Part shown: positions 53,618 to 61,231 of the stretch, one piece after another
How the letters are laid out: every line of letters starts with the position of its first letter
How positions within the stretch are numbered: the first letter of the stretch is position 1
Program-made: the position numbers and the translations under genes
The notes under the pieces: model-generated
Told to the model about the DNA's origin: nothing
What the model saw: the letters and a program-made list of their open reading frames with translations, nothing else
Database searches by the model: none
Source: Anseongella ginsenosidimutans
GTDB taxonomy: Bacteria; Bacteroidota; Bacteroidia; Sphingobacteriales; Sphingobacteriaceae
Length of the DNA stretch: 64,000 nt
Direction: 5' to 3'
NCBI RefSeq assembly: GCF_008033235.1
Contig: NZ_CP042432.1
Coordinates: 434,001-498,000, forward strand

Positions 53618-54562
53618 TTATGCTTCTTTGGACAACGGGTTCCCGTTTAAAGGCACATCGGACGGCAGTACAGGCCGGATCTCATTCGCCTGATGAACAA
53701 TTCCCAGGATACGTTCCCTTTCTTCGCCTTCGAGCGGAAGGCGCGGCGGGCGTACCGCTTCGCTGCCGATGCCTGCGACGGCTCCGGCCAGCTTGATATA
53801 TTGCACCAGCTTCGGATGAATATCCAGCTCCAGCAAGGGCATGAACCAGCGGTTCAGCTTTCGCGCTTCTTCCAGCCTGCCGGCCTTTGCCAGTTCGTAA
53901 AGCACGACCGTCTCACGGGGATACGCATCCACCAGCCCGGCCACCCAGCCGTCTGCCCCCAGAAGGAGGCTTTCCATCGCAAGGGTATCCACTCCGCAGA
54001 AAAGGCGGAAACGATCTCCGAAGCGGTTAATCATGCGGGTTATGTTGGTCAGGTCGCGCGTAGATTCCTTCACCGCCTTTATATTTGACAGCCTGGCCAA
54101 TTCCCCGAACATATCCAGGGTTACCAGGATCTTATAGTCAACCGGGTTATTGTAGATCATTAAGGGCAATGGGGTGCTTTGGGCAACCTCCCTGAAAAAG
54201 GCGAGGGTTTCCCGGCTATCGGCATAGTAACGCATGGGAGGCAGCAGCATTAAGCCGTCGGCGCCCCCCTTCTCCGCTTTCCGTGCCGCCTCAATGGCCG
54301 CGCGCGTCGTTTGTTCGGCGATATTCATGATCACCGGGACTTTCCCGTTTACCAGCTCCATCACAAAGCGCAGCAATTCCTCTTTTTCTTCCTGGAGCAA
54401 ACTTGATGCTTCACCAAGGCTTCCCCCGAGTACCAGACCATGTACACCTGCGTCCAGCTGGGCCCGGATGTTCAGGGCAAGCATCTCAAAATCCAGTTCA
54501 TCATTCTCTGTAAACTGGGTTGTTAATGCGGGAAAGACTCCCTTCCATTCAAATTCCATCAT
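53618..54562 (-). CDS. DapA-family lyase (probable pyrroline-4-hydroxy-2-carboxylate deaminase)
   Basis: The 314-residue TIM barrel belongs to the dihydrodipicolinate synthase/N-acetylneuraminate lyase superfamily. The Schiff-base Lys is in IKAVKESTRD, the Tyr in LMIYNNPVDY, and the glycine-rich loop is GLVLGGSLGEASSL. In hydroxyproline degradation, a family member converts pyrroline-4-hydroxy-2-carboxylate to 2-oxoglutarate semialdehyde; the gene neighbours make that the best guess. It is first in the operon, 17 nt downstream of a candidate promoter. The 2-oxoglutarate semialdehyde dehydrogenase that would finish the pathway is not in this window. Confidence 0.88.
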   Translation of the reverse strand: MMEFEWKGVFPALTTQFTENDELDFEMLALNIRAQLDAGVHGLVLGGSLGEASSLLQEEKEELLRFVMELVNGKVPVIMNIAEQTTRAAIEAARKAEKGGADGLMLLPPMRYYADSRETLAFFREVAQSTPLPLMIYNNPVDYKILVTLDMFGELARLSNIKAVKESTRDLTNITRMINRFGDRFRLFCGVDTLAMESLLLGADGWVAGLVDAYPRETVVLYELAKAGRLEEARKLNRWFMPLLELDIHPKLVQYIKLAGAVAGIGSEAVRPPRLPLEGEERERILGIVHQANEIRPVLPSDVPLNGNPLSKEA

Positions 54563-54578
54563 AAAGGCTTCTTTTTAA

Positions 54579-54586
54579 CAAAGTTA
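54579..54586 (-). promoter_or_regulatory. Candidate -7 box for the hydroxyproline operon
   Basis: The reverse strand reads TAACTTTG (TAnnTTTG) 17 nt upstream of the first gene of the operon. A -33 TTG at the usual distance is absent, which suits an activator-dependent promoter. Confidence 0.5.
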
Positions 54587-54691
54587 GGGCGCCGGAGCCC
54601 CGGCATTTTACAGGTTTTAACCATCTTTTTACAGAAATTAACCAATTAACCTTTCCGCTTAGGTCAAACACGTTAATCCTTGATAAAATCT

Positions 54692-54699
54692 TATATTTG
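54692..54699 (+). promoter_or_regulatory. Candidate -7 box for the AraC gene at 54817
   Basis: TATATTTG followed by AAT matches TAnnTTTG and is nearly identical to the box before the other AraC gene (58086-58093). It lies about 118 nt upstream of the start codon. Confidence 0.5.
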
Positions 54700-54816
54700 A
54701 ATGAGGGCTAGTATTCTGTTAAACCTGAAATTGCAGTACCACAAGCCTGGGTCTTTTTGCCCCAGGCCGCTTTGGGCGCAGCCGACGTCTGCAAGATAAT
54801 AAGCGGTATCAGCGAA

Positions 54817-55695
54817 ATGAAAGCTTTAGTATTTAAAATACCGGTAATTGAAGACTGTTCTGTGTACACACAGGAAGATGATCTGCCCTATTTCTACGAT
54901 CACCTGCACCTCCATCCGGAAATCCAGCTAACCCTTATCCTAAAAGGGACAGGTACGGTGTTTGCCGGTAATTTCATAGGTAATTTCGCCCCGGGAGATA
55001 TTTACTGGATCGCCTCTGATCAGCCACACTTATTTAAATGCGACCCGGCTTATTTTGCGCCGAAAAGCTTGCTGAAAGCACATTCCCTTTCTATTTATTT
55101 TCTGAAAACCGGCATCCTTGGTCAGCTCTTCAGGCTTCCGGAGCTTGGAAAGGCCAGCGACTTCATCTGGAAAAGCAAAGGCGTTTACCGCCTGCGGTGC
55201 GCGCCGGGCGCGGGTGTGGAAAGGGCATTCAGGGAGGTACAAGCATCCAATGGCAGTGAACGCATCATCCAGTTTCTCCGGCTGCTGCAGGAATTCATTT
55301 CAAATACGACGAAAGAAACCTTATCCGGGGAGGCATCCCAAACGCTGAACGAGCAGGAATGCCTCCGGATGAACGAGATTTACCAGTTTACCATGAAACA
55401 TTTCCATGAGCATATAAGTCTTGAAAAAGCAGCCGCCATTGCCCATATGACCCCTCCGGCCTTTTGCAGGTATTTCAAACACAGCACCCGGAAAACCTAT
55501 ATGCACTTTCTGAACGAAGTGCGGATAGACCATGCACGCAAAATGATACGCAGCAATAAAGATATTCCCTTGTCGGGAGTAGCGGCGGCCTGCGGCTTTG
55601 AAAATGCATCCGGCTTCACCCGCGTCTTCCGGCGGATCACCGGAATAGCGCCCATGAGTTACCGCAAAGAACTTTTAAAAGGAGCAGCCGGGTAA
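54817..55695 (+). CDS. AraC-family transcriptional regulator with cupin sensor (hydroxyproline locus)
   Basis: About 292 residues from MKALVFKIPVIEDCS; the in-frame start at 54757 adds an Ala-rich stretch unlike the family. The N-terminal cupin domain has HLHLHPEIQLTLILKGTGTV and a GDIYWIASDQPH loop. The C-terminal AraC HTH pair has AAAIAHMTPPAFCRYFKHST and VAAACGFENASGFTRVFRRI. Divergent from the hydroxyproline operon, it is its likely regulator, and it is closely similar to the AraC gene at 58110. Confidence 0.92.
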   Translation: MKALVFKIPVIEDCSVYTQEDDLPYFYDHLHLHPEIQLTLILKGTGTVFAGNFIGNFAPGDIYWIASDQPHLFKCDPAYFAPKSLLKAHSLSIYFLKTGILGQLFRLPELGKASDFIWKSKGVYRLRCAPGAGVERAFREVQASNGSERIIQFLRLLQEFISNTTKETLSGEASQTLNEQECLRMNEIYQFTMKHFHEHISLEKAAAIAHMTPPAFCRYFKHSTRKTYMHFLNEVRIDHARKMIRSNKDIPLSGVAAACGFENASGFTRVFRRITGIAPMSYRKELLKGAAG

Positions 55696-55880
55696 CCGGT
55701 TCGTTCCCGCGGAGGTTCGTTCCCACAGAAGGTTCACGCTCGCGCGAAATTTGTACCCGCGCAGGATTCGTACCGGGAGAGATTCGCTCCCGCGGAAGGT
55801 AAGTCCCCCACGGGGGATACGCCCCCCGCGGAAGACTCACGCTTGCGCGGGGGGCGTACCCGCGCGGTATTCGTTATTGC
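55695..55880. repeat. Degenerate GC-rich tandem repeats
   Basis: Between the convergent AraC and oxidoreductase genes lie about eight degenerate copies of a 20-24-bp unit resembling GGTTCGTTCCCGCGGAA (variants TTCACGCTCGCGCG, ATTCGTACCGGGAG, TACGCCCCCCGCGG). Many copies contain short self-complementary cores such as CCGCGG and CGCGCG. I see no coding potential. Confidence 0.65.
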
Positions 55881-55897
55881 AGAGCCTCCCTGGATTG

Positions 55898-57034
55898 CTA
55901 ATCCTTTAAAAAAGTGAAATCCGGCAGCTGCACGATTTCCCCGCCTTTCATGGCCGATTCATGTGCCAGAATTCCTACGCAGGTGATATTTGCAGACTGG
56001 CGGGCGTTCGGGAAAGGCTGGCGGTTTTCAACAAGCGAGCTAACGAATTCATGAACGAGGTGAGGGTGGGAACCTCCGTGACCGGCGCCCTGGGTAAAAG
56101 AAAGGTGCTGGTGTTCATCTTCGTCATATACGCCTTTCGTCGTGAACCGCTGGATGGCTTCGGGGAGCAGATGCGCGTAATCAGGGCATTCCATTTCTTC
56201 GGGAATTTCCGGCTCGGGGCGCTTGGCGGTATGGACCACCAGGGGGCGGCCCTCGATTAAGGGCCATTCAACAGCCTTCTTCGAGCCGTATACTTCAAAA
56301 CTTTCGCGGTACTGACGCGCGGTATCAAAAAGGGAGCGGTATACATGCGCGCTGAGGTCGGAATTCCTGAACTTGATATGGGCGGTTTCCACGGCGAAGG
56401 GAGAGTTATAGTGTGCATGCAGCTCTTGACGGATGGTACCTGAACCGAAACAGGAAACGTATTCCGCTTCTCCGCGGGTGATACCCAAAACGGGCCCTAC
56501 GCAGTGGGTGGCATAATGCATTGGAGGAAGCCCCGGCCAGTAATTGGGCCACCCGTCCATGTCCTGCTGGTGGCTGGCCTTGATAAACTGCAGCTTACCC
56601 AGTTCTCCCTTATCGTAAAGTTCTTTCATGAACAGGAACTCCCGTGCATAAACGACGGTTTCCATCATCATATAGGTGAGGCCAGTTTCCTGTACTGCCT
56701 CCACTATCCTGCGGCAATCTTCCACGGAAGTGGCCATTGGCACCGTGCAGGCCACGTGCTTGCCCGCACGCAGAGCTTTGAGCGCCTGGCCGGCATGATC
56801 CGGAATGGGTGTATTTATATGAACGGCGTCAACCGCCGGGTCATTCAGCAGCTCATCGTAATCGGTATACCTTTTTTCTATGCCAAAGGCATCTCCTACC
56901 TGGTTCAGTTTCTCCGCGTTCCGCTGGCAAATAGCATACATATTCGCGTTCGGGTGACGCTGGTAAATAGGAATGAACTCCGCTCCGAAGCCCAGGCCGA
57001 TAATTGCGATATTAACTTTTTTATCTTCCATCAT
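55898..57034 (-). CDS. Gfo/Idh/MocA-family oxidoreductase (copy B), EKP lysine absent
   Basis: The 378-residue cytoplasmic protein is closely related to copy A at 15043-16158. The Rossmann motif is IIGLGFGAEFIPIYQRHPN, the usual CEKP is replaced by CTVPMATSVEDC, and the FTQGAGHGGSHPHLVHEFV segment is shared. It is the second gene of the pair, 15 bp after the epimerase, the reverse of the order in copy A. Reaction and substrate are unknown; sugar or keto-sugar redox chemistry is inferred from the partner. Confidence 0.85.
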   Translation of the reverse strand: MMEDKKVNIAIIGLGFGAEFIPIYQRHPNANMYAICQRNAEKLNQVGDAFGIEKRYTDYDELLNDPAVDAVHINTPIPDHAGQALKALRAGKHVACTVPMATSVEDCRRIVEAVQETGLTYMMMETVVYAREFLFMKELYDKGELGKLQFIKASHQQDMDGWPNYWPGLPPMHYATHCVGPVLGITRGEAEYVSCFGSGTIRQELHAHYNSPFAVETAHIKFRNSDLSAHVYRSLFDTARQYRESFEVYGSKKAVEWPLIEGRPLVVHTAKRPEPEIPEEMECPDYAHLLPEAIQRFTTKGVYDEDEHQHLSFTQGAGHGGSHPHLVHEFVSSLVENRQPFPNARQSANITCVGILAHESAMKGGEIVQLPDFTFLKD

Positions 57035-57049
57035 TATTGATTTTATTCT

Positions 57050-57937
57050 TTAATCCGTGTTCATTTCCGGAATAATTCCGGAGGCCCATTGCTTCAGAAA
57101 GGCAAGCCCTTCCCTTGCAAACTGATCCTGGCTGCGCGCCAGGGGTTTCCACACGCAAACGGCCGCCGCCAGTTCCTGGTTGTCAGGAGTAAAACTTTCT
57201 ATTGAAACAGTACCGGTGTAGCCGATCGCTTCAAGGCCCTGGTACCAGGCTCTCCAGTTTGTCTGCCCGGTTCCGGGAGTCCCCCGGTAGTTCTCGGCTA
57301 CCTGCACATGGATCAGGTGTTTTCCCGCGGCGCTTATCGCATTCTGAATACTTGGCTCTTCGATATTCATATGGAAACCGTCCAGTATCATTTTGGCGGC
57401 CGGATGATCAATATCGGCAATCAACCTGGCAGCGTCGGCCGCTGTATTGACCAGATCGGATTCAAAGCGGTTCAAAGGCTCCAATGCAATCTCCAGGCCG
57501 CGCGCTTCCGCCATCCGGCAAACTTTCTGCAGGTTGCTTACCGCCAGCTCCCATTCCTTTGTTCTTTGCCCGGGGCTGACCATCCTGGCTTTTCCCACAG
57601 CCGCATACATGGGCCCCGCAAAAAAGCGGGCTCCAAGGCCAACACAAATATCGAGACATTCTTCAATGTAATGAAGGCCGTTTTCCCGGAGGCTGCGGTC
57701 ATCAGCGGTCAGATCCCTGGACGGGCCAAAAGCGCCGCAGACGATTACCTCCAGGGAGTACCTGTTTAACAGCTCTCTTATCTTCGCGCTTTCAATCAAG
57801 GCAGGGTCTTCCACGGCTATCTCTACCGCATCGTAACCCATGGAACTGATCTTCGCGAAAAGCGGTTCCGCCAGCGTTGTGCCGAAAGGAGATGTCCAGA
57901 GCCAGGTACTCACGCCAAATTTTATATCCAGTGCCAT
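57050..57937 (-). CDS. Sugar isomerase/ketose 3-epimerase-family TIM barrel (copy B)
   Basis: About 295 residues from MALDIKFGVSTWLW at 57937; the upstream ATG at 57982 adds 15 residues with no homology. Metal-site motifs match the 3-epimerase group: ALEPLNRFESD, MILDGFHMNIEEPS, HVQVAENYRGTPGTG and VSIESFTPD. Note that the usual LDTFH is LDGFH here, with the Asp and His kept. It is the first gene of a two-gene operon with the oxidoreductase and is divergent from an AraC gene. Confidence 0.85.
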   Translation of the reverse strand: MALDIKFGVSTWLWTSPFGTTLAEPLFAKISSMGYDAVEIAVEDPALIESAKIRELLNRYSLEVIVCGAFGPSRDLTADDRSLRENGLHYIEECLDICVGLGARFFAGPMYAAVGKARMVSPGQRTKEWELAVSNLQKVCRMAEARGLEIALEPLNRFESDLVNTAADAARLIADIDHPAAKMILDGFHMNIEEPSIQNAISAAGKHLIHVQVAENYRGTPGTGQTNWRAWYQGLEAIGYTGTVSIESFTPDNQELAAAVCVWKPLARSQDQFAREGLAFLKQWASGIIPEMNTD

Positions 57938-58085
57938 AAATATTTCCGGTTCAAATGCACCTAAGATAAGCGAAACAGCCAATATGTCTCTTATCCGATT
58001 TTACCAAATAATGACTGTATTTTGTTGAAAAAAGATATTAAACAGCCCGAAAGGAGTAAAAAGACAGTAATACATTCAATTTTAG

Positions 58086-58093
58086 TATATTTG
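58086..58093 (+). promoter_or_regulatory. Candidate -7 box for the AraC gene at 58110
   Basis: TATATTTG (TAnnTTTG) followed by AAT lies 16 nt upstream of the ATG, in the 172-bp divergent gap with the epimerase gene. It resembles the box at 54692-54699. Confidence 0.45.
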
Positions 58094-58109
58094 AATAAGT
58101 GTGGTTGTT

Positions 58110-58979
58110 ATGAAATCGGCAGTACAAAAATCATCCATTCCCGAATCCAAGATCTTCGTCGTCAGGGACCTTACAGAAAAGCATTTCGATCCCGAATGGC
58201 ATGCCCACCAGGAATACCAGATATTCTTGGTGCTGAAAGGAACCGGTACGAGATTCATCGGAAACACCGTAAAATCTTTCAGTAAGGGCGACCTTACCTT
58301 CCTGGGCCCTAATATCCCGCATCTTTGGCGAAGCGATGAGTGCTACTTCGAAAAGCACAGCAACCGGGAGACGCATGGCATCGTCATTTATTTCAAAGAG
58401 AATTTTCTTGGAAACCTGCTTCAAAAGGAAGAGATGAGCCAGGTGAACGCCCTGTTCAGTAAAGCCAGAAAAGGATTGGAATTTTACGGAAAAACCGGAA
58501 AAGAGATCAGCCGGTTAATGTCGGAACTTGCCTCCCACCACGGCATTGACAGCCTGGTTCAGCTACTACGCATTCTTGATATCCTGGCCCATACCAGGGA
58601 ATACAACCAGCTGCATAATGAGAATTACATCTATAAACTGAAAGAGGCGGAAACCAGCCGGATCAATATTGTTTACAATTACGCCGCCCGGTATTTTAAA
58701 CGGAGGATCACCCTCGAAGAAGTTGCAAACCTGCTAAACATGACGCCCACCTCCTTCAGCAGATACTTCACGATGAAAACAAGCAAGTCCTTCTCCAATT
58801 TCCTGATAGAACTGCGAATCAAGCACGCCTGCAAACTCCTCTCAGAACAAGAACAAAAAAACATTGCCCAAATCTGCTACGAATGCGGCTTCAACACCCT
58901 TTCCAACTTCAACCGCCAATTCCGCGACTACATGAAAATGACCCCCAAAGAATACAGAAAAGAATTCATGACCCTATAG
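58110..58979 (+). CDS. AraC-family transcriptional regulator with cupin sensor (epimerase/oxidoreductase locus)
   Basis: About 289 residues from MKSAVQKSSIPESKIF. The cupin part has HAHQEYQIFLVLKGTGTRFI and GDLTFLGPNIPHLW; the HTH part has VANLLNMTPTSFSRYFTMKT and IAQICYECGFNTLSNFNRQF. It probably controls the divergent epimerase/oxidoreductase pair. It is a paralogue of the regulator at 54817-55695, with the same cupin motif order. Its stop is directly followed by the tandem repeat block. Confidence 0.92.
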   Translation: MKSAVQKSSIPESKIFVVRDLTEKHFDPEWHAHQEYQIFLVLKGTGTRFIGNTVKSFSKGDLTFLGPNIPHLWRSDECYFEKHSNRETHGIVIYFKENFLGNLLQKEEMSQVNALFSKARKGLEFYGKTGKEISRLMSELASHHGIDSLVQLLRILDILAHTREYNQLHNENYIYKLKEAETSRINIVYNYAARYFKRRITLEEVANLLNMTPTSFSRYFTMKTSKSFSNFLIELRIKHACKLLSEQEQKNIAQICYECGFNTLSNFNRQFRDYMKMTPKEYRKEFMTL

Positions 58980-58980
58980 C

Positions 58981-59240
58981 ACAAGCAAAGCGAAGTGCAA
59001 TAGCCGCGGCGAAGCAAGCGCAGGAGCGCGAGCGAAGCAAAGCGCCGAAAAAACGCACAAGCGAAGCGAAGTGCTAAAAGCGCCCCGCCGAAGCAAGCGC
59101 AGGAGCGCGAGCGAAGCAAAGCGCCGAAAAAACGCACAAGCAAAGCGAAGTGCTATAGCCGCGGCGAAGCAAGCGCAGGAGCGCGAGCGAAGTAAAGCGC
59201 CGAAAAAACGCACAAGCGAAGCGAAGTGCTAAAAGCGCCC
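58981..59240. repeat. Tandem repeat, about 76-79-bp unit (155-bp dimer)
   Basis: Four starts of an ACAAGCRAAGCGAAGTGC unit occur at 58981, 59057, 59136 and 59212 (spacings 76, 79, 76), each but the last continuing with GAAGCAAGCGCAGGAGCGCG and GCGCCGAAAAAACGC. Copies 1 and 3 share a TAGCCGCG segment, while copies 2 and 4 share TAAAAGCGCCCC, so the block is a duplicated dimer. Reading frames over it give only Ala/Arg/Leu/Phe-rich nonsense. The array begins one base after the AraC stop. Confidence 0.88.
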
Positions 59241-59269
59241 CCGCCGTCCGGTCTGAGTGCAAACCCTCG

Positions 59270-59374
59270 CTTAAACCTTTTTATTTTGTTCCTGGCAATG
59301 CGAAAAATGTGAGCGTAGCAGAGCTACGTGACCATTTTTCAAAGCAGTCCAGGGGCAAAATAAAAAGGTTTAAG
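59270..59374. repeat. 105-bp inverted repeat overlapping the end of the zinc-ribbon gene
   Basis: Perfect 19-bp outer arms CTTAAACCTTTTTATTTTG and CAAAATAAAAAGGTTTAAG flank further complementary blocks (CCTGG/CCAGG, GAAAAATG/CATTTTTC) and a central GTAGC-AGA-GCTAC. Folded, it would be a long imperfect hairpin. Its right end contains the stop codon of the gene at 59370. It could terminate transcription or be a small non-autonomous palindromic element. Confidence 0.85.
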
Positions 59375-60107
59375 CAGTTTCGGGGATGAAACCTTCGTCC
59401 ACCAGTATCCTCCCACAATGCTCACAAACAATCACCTTCTTGCGCTGACGGATATCCATCTGACGTTGAGGGGGAATCTTATTAAAACAGCCCGAGCAGG
59501 AATCGCGGTCAATGGTAACCACCGCAAGGCCGTTCTTTGAATTATTTCTAAGGCGTTTATAGGCTGTAAGCAAGCGTTCGTCAATTTTCTTTTCCTGCTT
59601 TTCAGCCTTGGCGAGCAGCTCGTCCTCTTCCTTCCGGGTTTCAGAGGTGATACTTTCCAGCTCACTTTTCTTCACTTCCAGATCCTTGATGCGCCCTTCG
59701 TAATCGGCTTTAGCCTTTTCCAGCGCCTGCTCTTTTGACTTGATCTCGAATTCGTATTCCTTGATCTTCTTTTCGCTCACCTTGATATCAAGTTCCTGGA
59801 TCTCCACTTCTTTGGAAAGTGCATCAAACTCCCGGTTATTCTTGACATTATCAAGCTGCCCCTTATATTTCTTTATCAAGGCGTTGGATTCCTTGATATT
59901 GTTTTTCCGGGCCGTGATCGTATCTTCCAGCTCGTCCATCTCATCCTTGAACTTACCAATCCTTGTTTCCAGGCCGGCTACTTCGTCTTCCAGGTCGGTA
60001 ACCTCAATCGGTAATTCTCCCCTGACGACCCTGATATTATCTATTTTGGTGTGGATGGTTTGTAATTCGTAAAGCGCCTTCAGTTTTTGTTCTACTGTTT
60101 GTTCCAT
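59370..60107 (-). CDS. C4-type zinc-ribbon protein with long coiled coil
   Basis: The 245-residue cytoplasmic protein has a coiled coil over about residues 10-180 and a C-terminal zinc ribbon with CSGC and CEHC pairs (SCSGCFNKIPPQR and VIVCEHCGRILVDEG). It belongs to the family once called DUF164; a role in RNA or protein binding is assumed, not shown. It follows the Nif3 gene by 14 bp, a pairing I recall as common in Bacteroidota. Its stop codon lies inside the 105-bp inverted repeat. Confidence 0.9.
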   Translation of the reverse strand: MEQTVEQKLKALYELQTIHTKIDNIRVVRGELPIEVTDLEDEVAGLETRIGKFKDEMDELEDTITARKNNIKESNALIKKYKGQLDNVKNNREFDALSKEVEIQELDIKVSEKKIKEYEFEIKSKEQALEKAKADYEGRIKDLEVKKSELESITSETRKEEDELLAKAEKQEKKIDERLLTAYKRLRNNSKNGLAVVTIDRDSCSGCFNKIPPQRQMDIRQRKKVIVCEHCGRILVDEGFIPETA

Positions 60108-60121
60108 TCGTTCGTTTACGT

Positions 60122-61216
60122 TTATAAGTAATTGACTGGATTGGTATTAACTTTAGTCAACAGGGCTGCAAAGTTAGGAAATTGTTTTGATATATTCTCA
60201 CGTAATAATTCCCCGGTAAACTGTTCGCTTTCATAATGCCCTATATCGGCTATTACGATCTTTCCGTCGGCATCAAAAAACTCATGGTATTTATAATCAG
60301 CGGTGATAAACACATCGGCTTCCACCCTGACAGCGTCGCGCAGCAGAAATCCGCCGGCCCCGCCGCATACCGCAATACGCTGCACCGTCTCCTTCACGGG
60401 ACGCGTGTAGCGAATGCATCCCGTTCTCATTTTGCCCTTTACTTCTTCTAAAAAATGACGCAGCGGAACTTCCTCCGGAAGCGTTCCGATCATTCCGGCT
60501 CCCGCCTGTCCCCAGGTATTGGCAAGAGGATAGATATCGTAAGCCGGTTCTTCATAAGGATGCAGCCGGAACAAAGCCGCCAGAAGTTTATTTTCGAGAA
60601 AAACGGGGTAAATGGTTTCTATCCTGGTCTCCGGCTCCCGGTGCTGCCTGCCCTGCCCGCCGGCAAAGGGTTGCGTACCCGGTCCCGCCCGGAAGGTCCC
60701 ATATCCTTCGAGGTTATAGCTGCACTGGTCATAATTACCGATATGGCCCGCTCCCGCCTCAAACAGGCCCGCCCGCAGCGCCTCCGCCTGTGCATGCGGG
60801 CAAAAAGTAACCAGCTTTTTTAGCATTCCCGTTTTGGGAGACAGGATACGGGTTTCCCGCAAACCCAGTTTCTCACATATCTTCGCATTCACCCCGCCCG
60901 GGACATGATCCAGGTTAGTATGAATGGCGTAAATGGCAATATTGTTCCGGATAGCGCTTAAAACCGTGCGTTCTACATAGGTACTTTCCGTCAGCTTCTT
61001 CAGCCCCCGGAATACCACCGGGTGGTGGGCGATCACCATTTCAGCGCCTTCTGAAACAGCTTCTTCAATTACTGCTTCTGTACAGTCCAGGCTGATAATG
61101 GCCTTGCTCACTTCCTGTCCGGGATGCCCCGTGATCAACCCCGCGTTATCGTAATCCTCCTGCAGCGAAAGCGGCGCCAGCGATTCCAAAAATCCAGTCA
61201 GTTCCTGAAGCAGCAT
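60122..61216 (-). CDS. Nif3-like dinuclear metal-centre protein
   Basis: The 364-residue protein of the Nif3/YbgI/YqfO family shows the metal-site motifs VIAHHPVVFRG, AIHTNLDHVPGG and DIGHYESEQ. The middle insertion (about residues 130-240) is the YqfO-type (PII/CutA-like) domain typical of longer members. The biochemical role of the family is not settled; some members have been called GTP cyclohydrolase type 2. It is the second gene of a three-gene operon with Dabb and zinc-ribbon genes. A Pro/Gly/Gln-rich segment around residues 175-195 is unusual. Confidence 0.9.
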   Translation of the reverse strand: MLLQELTGFLESLAPLSLQEDYDNAGLITGHPGQEVSKAIISLDCTEAVIEEAVSEGAEMVIAHHPVVFRGLKKLTESTYVERTVLSAIRNNIAIYAIHTNLDHVPGGVNAKICEKLGLRETRILSPKTGMLKKLVTFCPHAQAEALRAGLFEAGAGHIGNYDQCSYNLEGYGTFRAGPGTQPFAGGQGRQHREPETRIETIYPVFLENKLLAALFRLHPYEEPAYDIYPLANTWGQAGAGMIGTLPEEVPLRHFLEEVKGKMRTGCIRYTRPVKETVQRIAVCGGAGGFLLRDAVRVEADVFITADYKYHEFFDADGKIVIADIGHYESEQFTGELLRENISKQFPNFAALLTKVNTNPVNYL

Positions 61217-61231
61217 GTTGATTGAACCTGT

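Noticed and set aside
58981-59240. Possible CRISPR array
   Set aside because: The repeats are contiguous with no unique spacers, the unit is too long, and no cas gene is present.
58928-59262. Three overlapping minus-strand frames rich in Ala, Arg, Leu and Phe
   Set aside because: They are translations of the tandem repeat and of each other; no start signal or family is present.
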